From contig CM074187.1 of the NCBI GenBank assembly GCA_037179385.1, positions 2,852,001-2,916,000 on the forward strand: 64,000 bases of DNA, written 5' to 3'. Positions 56,975 through 64,000 of this stretch are shown one piece after another (the first letter of the stretch is position 1; each line of letters begins with the position of its first letter). This DNA comes from Holothuria scabra. Its lineage: Eukaryota; Echinodermata; Holothuroidea; Aspidochirotida; Holothuriidae. Both the position numbers and the translations under genes were made by a program. Under the pieces are notes generated by a model. That model had not been told where the DNA came from. It did no database searches and saw nothing but the letters and a program-made list of their open reading frames with translations.

Positions 56975-59892
56975 ACAGTGACATTAGGCCTGTAGAATTT
57001 AGTGTGAGAGGTTTTTGGATAACGGATAACAATGCAGGGATCAGAGTAGATGGTTTTTTGGAAGAGGTGCCGGTTTCCTTTCTGGTCGACACAGGGGCAA
57101 ATATAACCATTATCAATCCTAGAGTGTATGCTAGTATCCCAGAGAATAAACAACCTAAATTGTTTGCTGCACCGGTCAAAATGTTACTTGCTGATGGTAG
57201 TACCTTTCCCTTTCTAGGACGAGGAGTATTTCAAGTGTGTGTTGCTGGGAGAATCATTGAGCATGATGTATGGGTTGCTGAAATTGGGTTGGACGCCATT
57301 TTGGGGCTTGACATTCTAAGAAAGCACCAGTGTAGTCTGGATGTTCTCGGGGGAACCATATCATGGGACAAAGTACACGTAGGGGAGCCACAGGTTGATG
57401 GGGAGCACCCTGATGATGAGGTGCTGGGACCTTGTCGGATAGTTTTGTGTGAAACAGTGGTGATTGCCCCAGGTTCAGAATCAGTGATATGTGGAGAACT
57501 TTCAGGGATATTTCAAGGAAATCGAGGACTTGTGGAGCCAGCTGAAAAATTTGTAAGTAGGCACGGCCTACTGGTAGGCAAATTGTTGGTCGATCCACAA
57601 AACCCTGTAGTACCCTTAAGAGTGTTCAACCCTAGTTTCGAACCCATACGAGTGTACAAAGGCACAGTAGCAGGGGTTCTGGAGGAGGTCGTAGAGGTAA
57701 TTGGGATGGAAGATAGTTCTTATGGTAACCTGGCGACACCAGTTCGAACTGTGAAAACTGCAACGGATAAAGGCCAAGACACGGAGGAATTCCCGCAACA
57801 CCTCGTTGGATTATTGGAATCATGTGGTGGTAGACTTGAAGAAGAACAGTACGGACAGCTGAAAGACCTGTTGGGCCAGTATGGTGATGTGTTTTCCAGA
57901 TCTCCCAATGACTTGGGGCGAACAACAGTTGTAAAGCATACCATTGATACAGGAGCCGCCAAACCTATCAAACAGCTAGCCAGAAGACTTCCTGTTCAGC
58001 AAAGACAAGTAGAGAGAGATCTTGTAACCGAGATGCTCGATGCTGGGGTAATAGAGCCATCCGCCAGTGCTTGGTCGTCACCGGTAGTGCTCGTTAAGAA
58101 AAAGAATGGTAAAACCCGGTTTTGTATTGACTACAGGAAGGTTAATGCTGTGACTTCCAAAGATTCCTACCCTATCCCACGTATAACAGATTCGCTCGAT
58201 GCTCTGAGTGGTGCGCAATGGTTTACAACACTTGATCTTGCTAGTGGATACTGGCAAGTCGGCATGGAGGAGAAAGATAAGGAGAAGACAGCGTTCGTGA
58301 CTGGCGAGGGGTTGTTTCAGTTTCGAGTTATGACATTTGGATTATGTAATGCGCCTGCAACTTTTGAGAGGCTTATGGACCGGGTTTTGTCTGGTCTTCA
58401 CTGGCAGGTGTGCTTAGTCTACCTAGACGATGTGATAGTGTACGGTTCCACGTTCGCGGAAAGTTTGGGGAGGTTGAAAGAAGTCTTTGACAGACTGAGA
58501 GCTGCAAATCTGAAGTTAAGTCCCGAGAAGTGCAACCTCTTTCAGTCCAGTGTTACATATTTGGGGCATGTTGTTTCTAAAGAAGGAGTGGCTACCGATC
58601 AACAGAAAATTGCAGATGTGACAAAATGGCCTAGGCCGAAGAATCTCACTGAAGTACGCGGCTTTTTGGGGCTGTGTGGCTACTACAGAATATTTATCAA
58701 GGGATTTGCCGACATAGCCGCACCTCTATTCAAGTTGACGGAGAAGAAGCAGGCATTCGATTGGAATTCAGATTGTGAGACAGCCCTCCAAAAGCTGAAA
58801 GAAGCGTTGACTTCAGCACCCGTCCTGGCGTACCCAGACACCACCGGTAAATTCATTCTTGACACAGACGCTAGCGATTTTGGGGTTGGGGCAGTTTTGT
58901 CGCAAATCCAGGATGGTGAAGAAAAGGTGATCAGTTACTTCAGCAAATCCATGACAAAGCAAGAGAAGAGATATTGCATCACAAGGAAGGAGCTTCTGGC
59001 AGTTGTTAAGGCAGTGAAACAGTTCCACCACTACCTCTATGGAACCAAGTTTCTAATAAGGACTGATCATGCTGCCCTAAGGTGGCTTATGACATTCAAA
59101 AATCCCGAAGGACAGATTGCCAGATGGCTCGAGCTGCTGAGCACATACCACTTTGATAATCAGCACCGTCCAGGGAAAAGTCATGGCAATGCCCATAGTT
59201 TGTCTCGTAGACCGTGTGAGACTGATTGTAGACATTGCAGTAAGAAGGAGGAATACAGCAAGGAAGGTGAAAAGCCGTCGTCCTGCCCGTCTAACGAGAG
59301 ATCTAATATAGTAAGCAAGGAATCCCCGGGAAAACACACAGAGAAGAGCGTCTCACCACCAGACACTCTAGTTGCAGCAGTTACGAGGGGAGATCAGGAA
59401 TTAGAGGATCCACCATGGTTACGGCAATGGTCCTTGGAAGCCATTAGGAACGAACAACTCAAGGATGTGGAAACAAGAAAGGTTATTGAATGGAAAGAGG
59501 AAAGTACGCTGAGACCAGAGGCTCAAAATATTTCGAGGGAAAACGAAGAGTTGAAGAACTATTGGGCACAATGGGAAAGACTTGATGTAAGGGATGGCGT
59601 TTTGTGCCGCAGATGGGAGAGCCACGATGGTAGGGAGATAACCTGGCAACTAGTCGTACCCAGGGGTCTAAGAACAGAAATCTTGGAACTACTCCATGAC
59701 AACCCTACGGCAGGCCACATGGGGATCAAACGGACACTTCGAAGGGTGCAGAAACGATTTTACTGGCATGGTTGGAGAAGGCAAGTAGAAAGGTGGTGTA
59801 AGGCATGTATTGTATGCCAAGAGAGGAAAATGCCCAAGACCAAGGGAAAGGCAAAAATGAAAATTCAGCCAGTGGGAACCCCTTTGGAATGA
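56920..59892 (+). pseudogene. pol: Pol, part 1: protease, reverse transcriptase, RNase H, start of integrase; ends at a premature TGA
   Basis: The frame opens at 56920, just after a TGA, in the -1 frame relative to gag. Numbering is from 57004. Protease: LVDTGANITII, with DTG at 29-31. RT: FCIDYRKVNAVT, TTLDLASGYWQV, FGLCNAPATFERLMD and YLDD at 473-476. RNase H: DTDASDFGVGAVLSQ from 620, TRKELLAV and RTDHAALRWL. The last motif, normally NADxLSR, here reads NAHSLSR, so the fourth catalytic acid is His (731, 59194-59196). After a charged linker comes the integrase HHCC zinc domain (HDNPTAGH...CKACIVC). TGA at 59890-59892 stops the frame directly before the integrase catalytic core, and the downstream sequence continues in the same frame. 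Confidence 0.9.
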
Positions 59893-60615
59893 ATAGCGAT
59901 AGATATTCTGGGTCCGTTGCCTTTAACCGATCGAGGGAACAGATATATAATGGTCGTTGCCGATTATTTCACCAAATGGGTAGAAGCGTATGCCATTCCC
60001 AACCAAGAAGCTACCACTGTTGCCACCGCTCTCGTAAATGAGTTCATCTCTAGATTCGGAGTTCCAGACAAACTGCACACAGATCAAGGCAGGAATTTCG
60101 AGTCCCAAGTGTTCAAAGGAGTGTGTAACCTGCTGGGAATTCAGAAAACTCGCACAACGGCACTGCATCCACAGAGTGATGGGATGATAGAGAGAATGAA
60201 CCGTACACTTGAAGAGATGTTGTCAAAGACAGTTGACAAAAATCAGAAGGACTGGGATCAATGCCTCCCGTTGACCCTTATGGCATATCGCTCATCTCGA
60301 CACGAGACAAGTGGTATTTCACCAAACGAGATGATGCTGGGCCGGGACATAGCTTTACCTGTTGACTTGCTTTTCGACAAAGTATCGGTGGAAGAAGATA
60401 ACCAGAATCAAGAGGTTGTTTCGCAGAACCAGTACGTAATGAGACTCCAAGAGATGCTAAGGGAAACCCATAAACATGCTCGGGATTGCACAGAAATAGC
60501 CAGTAATAGGCAGAAAAGGAACTATGACCGGGATGCAAGAGAAAACGAGTTCAGAAAGGGTGACAAAGTTCTCCTGTACAACCCTAATAGGAAAAGAGGG
60601 CTGATCCAAAATTAG
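59893..60615 (+). pseudogene. pol: Pol, part 2: integrase catalytic core, between two lesions
   Basis: In frame with part 1 after the TGA and with no ATG of its own near the start. It reads IAIDILGPLP (first catalytic Asp), YFTKWVEAYAIPNQ, LHTDQGRNFES (second Asp) and QSDGMIERMNRTLEEML (Glu). Exactly 35 residues separate the second Asp from the Glu, the D,D35E spacing of integrases. Further on come AYRSSRHETSGISPNEMMLG and a basic segment. The frame ends at TAG 60613-60615, created by loss of one base shortly before 60606. The catalytic residues are intact but unreachable without readthrough. Confidence 0.9.
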
Positions 60616-60941
60616 CTCGAGACTGGGAAGGTCCATGGACAATAGTGGATAGACTAAGTGATGTGACGTTTCGCATCAAGAACGGGGACACCGGACGAAC
60701 GAGAGTTGTCCACCACAATCGACTGAAGACGTTAGAGTCACGAGAGACTGAAGTAGCTACTACTAAGAAGGAGCCCACATATTGCACAACCGGTGTACAG
60801 ACTGATGAGACTGAAAAGATGACTGACCAAGGATCGGAAAGTTCGGGTTCGTCCCAACCACCAAAAGGAGGGAGCCAGCCCACAAGTCAGACTCAAAGAA
60901 GAAGGAAACCGCCTGAGGGGCACCAAGATTATGTCATGTAA
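60606..60941 (+). pseudogene. pol: Pol, part 3: integrase C terminus in a shifted frame
   Basis: After the one-base deletion the reading continues in another frame as KLARDWEGPWTIVDRLSDVT, the GPY/F module typical of Ty3/gypsy integrases, then RTRVVHHNRLK, a common end of such Pol proteins. A hydrophilic tail rich in S, T, Q and E follows to TAA at 60939-60941. The tail is longer than the minimal integrase end, and its function is unknown. Confidence 0.85.
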
Positions 60942-60984
60942 TTCTCGGAAGTAATCCAAAATTGCAGTGAAAAGTTAATTGTTG

Positions 60985-61002
60985 TTCTCTTTTCTATTGC
61001 AG
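60985..61002 (+). promoter_or_regulatory. Splice acceptor-like site before ORF3
   Basis: TTCTCTTTTCTATTGCAG, an excellent pyrimidine tract with CAG, ends at 61002, and ATG follows immediately at 61003. A TTAAT-containing branch-like sequence lies at about 60976. The arrangement suggests that ORF3 is translated from a spliced subgenomic RNA, as errantiviruses do for env. Candidate donors are AAA|GTAAGT at 55253 or others in the leader. None can be confirmed from sequence alone. Confidence 0.55.
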
Positions 61003-61740
61003 ATGGAGTTTATTGACACGATGGACGAGAAAGAGCTGGAGTTGGCCCGGGGGTATAGATGTCGGATCTGTAAGGAAAGGCTCAAAACTGTTGGCAAGCT
61101 GAGAGAGCATCTTCAAAACAAGCATAAGTCGGCCAGGTTCAAGTGTAATAAGTGTGAGTACAGCTCGGATAGGAGGGGGAATCTCGCAAGACACATTGAT
61201 GTTACACATACAAAGTCGAAAGAGGCAGCTGCCAAATTACCGAGTAGGGCTACTTCCAAAATACAGAGGACAGAAGAAAACGAGGACAAGACCCGTACCC
61301 ACGACGTAAGGCGGTGTGTGCCGAAGACACCCCGAGTCCAAAGACAAGTGGTACCATATGCACCGAGTCTGATGGAGCTGCTAGCGGAAAGCCCAGAAGA
61401 TTGCAGGCTGAAGATAAAGGAGTCTGAACGCCCTGTGCGGGAAGTGACCAACACCCCAGTCAGTCCAGACCATCAGAGTTCAGGAGTGGATTCACCCAAG
61501 ACTATACCGATTGACAACCCTGGAGATCGAGGCCCGGATCCGCGGCTTTTCAGAGGGCTACTCTCAGATAACCAGACGGCAACAGAAGTCAAAGTGAGTG
61601 AGGCTAGAGTAAGAGCTCGAGACTTGTCCAGTGCGTCAACGTCGTGTTCCTGGCAGATGAAGCGTATCGCCGGAGACAAAAAGTTATATGTGGTGACGAC
61701 AGAGACTGCTGTCAGCCCAGTACGTTCTACAGAGCAGTGA
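61003..61740 (+). CDS. ORF3: protein with two C2H2 zinc fingers
   Basis: 245 codons, intact. Finger 1 uses C20, C23, H36, H41 and finger 2 uses C48, C51, H64, H69, both C-x2-C-x12-H-x4-H. The second has a basic RRGNLARH helix. The remaining 175 residues are hydrophilic, rich in S, T, P, E, R, with no signal peptide or membrane segment, so it is not an envelope protein. It lies between the end of pol (60941) and the polypurine tract, in the place where env or other accessory genes sit in some Ty3/gypsy elements. The frame is open a little upstream (60979), but the ATG after the acceptor is the natural start. Likely a nucleic-acid-binding accessory protein. Its role in the element is unknown to me. 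Confidence 0.75.
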   Translation: MEFIDTMDEKELELARGYRCRICKERLKTVGKLREHLQNKHKSARFKCNKCEYSSDRRGNLARHIDVTHTKSKEAAAKLPSRATSKIQRTEENEDKTRTHDVRRCVPKTPRVQRQVVPYAPSLMELLAESPEDCRLKIKESERPVREVTNTPVSPDHQSSGVDSPKTIPIDNPGDRGPDPRLFRGLLSDNQTATEVKVSEARVRARDLSSASTSCSWQMKRIAGDKKLYVVTTETAVSPVRSTEQ

Positions 61741-62015
61741 AGGAACAGTACGAAGGCCAGTAGTAGATGCAGACGATTGCCATGAAGTTTTGTTAAGCTT
61801 GACATGTTTAAAGACTGACATGCATTTTGTTCTTTTTAATGACTTGTGTAAATGTTTCGAAAAGTGTTTTGCTATTAAGTGCATGCTAGGTAAGTGCATT
61901 GGAAACAGATGTATATAGATTTTATAGCGTAAAAGTGTTTCTTAAAAATTCTATCTTTAATTATTGTAAAGCTGAGAATGTACAACGTCGAATGCCTGGA
62001 AGCATTCCTTTTTGT

Positions 62016-62027
62016 GGGAGGGGGTGG
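62016..62027 (+). promoter_or_regulatory. Polypurine tract
   Basis: GGGAGGGGGTGG directly abuts the 3' LTR, which begins TGAAGCG. This is the usual primer for plus-strand synthesis. One T interrupts the purine run. The 275 bp between ORF3 and this site are non-coding. Confidence 0.8.
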
Positions 62028-63474
62028 TGAAGCGAAAACGCAAGGTAAGCGCCCTCCTTGCACGGTACCTTTAATCTGTCACATGAAGCAAGTTGACCCC
62101 TGACCTGCGTAATTCTAATTAGCTGTTATCGTGTGACTTGTCACGAGCTAGTGCCATGTTTCTATTGTTACCCGTGCGGGCCGGATATCACGTGTGTAGA
62201 TTCCCGCCGGCTCACACTTAGCCTCGTGGGTTGATAGCGAGCGGAAGCAGACAGGCAAGCGCTAAAGGAAGAGACGTTGTACTCCCTCGGTTCAAAAAGT
62301 AACGTGAGTTTAAGTCGTAATTCTTAAGAGTAATCAGTTAATAGAGTGACAGTTAATTCTTTTAGGCCCACTATAGAAGAGTGAAGCGATCGTTAAGTGA
62401 AGTAAGGCAATTATAAAGTCGTCGATTGTATATGACGTGTGATAATCAATGTACCGTTAGCTCATTGCTTCGTAGGCCTGGGTATTGAGATTTGTACAGA
62501 ATTTACTATTAAGCTTCTACACAACGGTGTCGTTACCTTGGGACCGTTGGGACGAAATTATTCCGTAAAAGTCAGTGTGTATACTCTTCTGGCCTAAGGG
62601 TAACTTTACAAGTAATTAGCAATCTATATAGACAGTTAACGGGTCTTAAGTTACTGTCGGTGACCTGAATCTTTGAAATTACATCAGCATTGAACCCTAA
62701 GCTGGGGAAATTTAATAGTAGCTTAATGGTTCCGGTCAGTGTGAAGCGGCCGGCATAAGTTAAAAGTGATCAGAGAAATAGACGGATCATTTAGGCTGAA
62801 TGCACTTTTCTGGGACAGATAATTAGTTCATTCGAGTGGTTTAAGAGTAAAATGGCCCGGGCAGAGCTATGTTTTAGACTTGTTTAAGTCAGTATGTCCC
62901 CTGCTGAGACCATCTAGATTTTATCCATTTTCTTGAGTGAGGTTTATAATTAAGGGGAGCTTTAACAAGTGATTCTTACGGGTGATCAGTGCTCGTGAGT
63001 CATAGTGGCTATGAGTAACTCTCGCGAGCAGGTAGTGCTCACAAACAGGTAGTGCTCACGAGTAGCAGTGTTCGCGAGCAGGTAGTGCTCACGAGCAGGT
63101 AGTGCTCACAAACAGGTAGTGCTCACGAGTAGCAGTGTTCGCGAGCAGGTGGAGCTCACAAGTAGTAGTGCTCACGAGTAGGGGGACTCATAGGTAGGGG
63201 TGCTCACGAGTAGATGTGACCAGTGAGTAAGCTCAAGAGTAGCTTAAACTGTCACCTGTCACTAAGTTTAATTAGGTCGTAAAAGTAAGTGATTGTACGA
63301 GTTGCGCTTACTCACAATGATGGCTCACCAATCAAACCGAATCGGGATGTACAATTGCTAAATAAAATTGATTGAGAATCAATACTCGACCTGTCTTCAA
63401 CTTTGTGTTTGTGTGCTTCTGTTATACTCTACTGCGACTGGAAACGCTGTTGGAGGACAACGGCGAGCGTTACA
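62028..63474 (+). repeat. 3' LTR, 1,447 bp
   Basis: It starts TGAAGCGAAAACGCAAGG and ends GCGAGCGTTACA. Differences from the 5' LTR include T/A at position 3, C/G near 62145, G/A near 62302, two changes at about 63400-63415 (in the GT-rich element) and G/A near 63460. The array (63026-63207) and AATAAA (63361-63366) are conserved. Followed by the target duplication GTAA. Confidence 0.95.
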
Positions 63475-64000
63475 GTAATATAGCAAGCATAGGGGGTCAA
63501 ACAGCCTCCCGGCTGAGTAACAGCTTTGATGCCCTTGATCCTTCCGACCTGTCCAACATTCACACCATGGCAACTTCGTTGCGGCAACCTTGTCAATCTG
63601 CCGGTGGTAAGACAGCTCTCAGGAAGGAGATTTCTATTGCCTCAATTAATATAAATGGTATTAGGGGGAAAAACTAGATCTCCAAGCCACCCTTAGCTTA
63701 TCAGACCCTGATGTTATGGCACTTCAGGAGACCAAGATTGACAATTCTGTCACCAGCTCTGAACTTATTCCTGCTTGTTTAGGCTATGATATCTTTCGGA
63801 ATGACCGCACTTTGGGGGGGGGGGGGGTTGGCGAACCATGTTATGAATCAAAAATTGCTTTGCTCCAACGCAAGTTTGCTTTTCTGGGGATGGGTCTGAA
63901 TCTGTCTGGGCTAAGGTCTCCATTAATGGGACCTGGCATTATTTTGCCTCGTGGTATAGAGATCCTGATGCCCATGCTGAGCATATATCCCTGTTACGGG
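63475..64000 (+). pseudogene. CR1-like LINE, 3' part: endonuclease start, broken, runs off the window
   Basis: Immediately after the LTR element the LINE continues with an S- and T-rich linker, then SIASININGIRG, the first AP-endonuclease motif. After a one-base indel at about 63665-63676 it reads PDVMALQETKIDN (catalytic Glu) and GYDIFRNDRTLGGGG. After a 14-base G-run with another frame change comes ESVWAKVSINGTWHYFASWY then RDPDAHAEHISLL. Its first codons are in frame with the PHD-coding half at 53706-53995 once the LTR element and one GTAA are discounted, so it is the same LINE. The RT would lie beyond the window. Confidence 0.7.

Larger units (their letters stand above)
53996..63474 (+). 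mobile_element. Ty3/gypsy-type LTR retrotransposon with an extra zinc-finger ORF, 9.48 kb
   Basis: The complete structure is visible: 5' LTR (53996-55442), tRNA-Leu primer site (55445-55462), gag (55478-56974), pol in the -1 frame (56920-60941, broken), a third ORF (61003-61740), polypurine tract (62016-62027) and 3' LTR (62028-63474). The 4-bp target duplication GTAA flanks both sides (53992-53995 and 63475-63478). Protease-RT-RNase H-integrase order and the integrase GPY-type C terminus place it in Ty3/gypsy. It lies in the same orientation as, and inside, a CR1-like LINE. Gag and ORF3 are intact and pol carries three lesions. The lineage within Ty3/gypsy was not determined. Confidence 0.95.

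Noticed and set aside
56796..60642. Many antisense open frames across gag and pol
   Set aside because: They lie opposite well-supported gag-pol coding sequence and have no motifs of their own.
61003..61740. ORF3 as an envelope gene
   Set aside because: There is no signal peptide, transmembrane segment or glycosylation-rich ectodomain. The protein is hydrophilic with C2H2 fingers.

Overview
The window looks like intergenic (or long-intron) DNA from a metazoan, most likely a marine invertebrate deuterostome such as an echinoderm. That placement is an inference. It rests on AT-rich non-coding DNA full of short inverted-repeat elements, on CR1/L2-type non-LTR retrotransposons, and above all on a LINE fragment carrying a 2A-like peptide plus PHD fingers, a combination known from sea urchin and other marine invertebrate CR1-like elements. 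I could not support any complete host protein-coding gene. Nearly all readable coding sequence belongs to mobile elements.

Layout. 1-17.4 kb is a mosaic of degenerate DNA-transposon derivatives: hAT-like elements with CAGTGGCGTAGCC-type ends and 8-bp target duplications, TTAA-flanked piggyBac-like MITEs, minisatellites and a tRNA-derived SINE. 17.47-21.1 kb (minus strand) is an apparently intact CR1/L2-type LINE whose single ORF (up to 1083 aa) keeps all endonuclease and reverse transcriptase motifs. 21-36 kb is again MITEs and unique AT-rich DNA, with a third TTAA MITE that was itself split by the 3' end of another LINE. 36.18-38.03 kb (minus strand) is a 5'-truncated LINE with an open RT frame, abutting a 264-bp foldback element. 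40-43.6 kb holds two MITEs with clear target duplications, a 40-bp minisatellite and a perfect 22-bp hairpin. 44-45 kb is a decayed LINE RT and 45.4-47.3 kb a 2-kb hAT-like element. 48-52 kb shows nothing recognisable apart from a possible promoter and first exon at about 52.2-52.5 kb.

The most interesting locus is 53.3-64.0 kb. A 9,479-bp Ty3/gypsy-type LTR retrotransposon (53996-63474) is inserted in a 2A/PHD CR1-like LINE, between its PHD fingers and its endonuclease. The insertion duplicated 4 bp (GTAA), and removing the element plus one copy rejoins the two LINE halves in one frame. The LTR element has two 1,447-bp LTRs that differ at about 11 positions, a primer binding site complementary to the 3' end of tRNA-Leu, gag with a CCHC knuckle, pol (protease, RT, RNase H, integrase) in the -1 frame, a polypurine tract, and a third ORF. 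That ORF encodes a 245-aa protein with two C2H2 zinc fingers and starts directly behind a strong splice-acceptor-like sequence. Each LTR also carries an array of 16-17 bp repeats. Pol has an in-frame TGA, a one-base frameshift and a D-to-H change in RNase H, so this copy is probably not autonomous, whereas gag and the zinc-finger ORF are intact.

All calls were made by eye from sequence and translations. No database search was run, so family assignments rest on motifs, and novelty claims are provisional.
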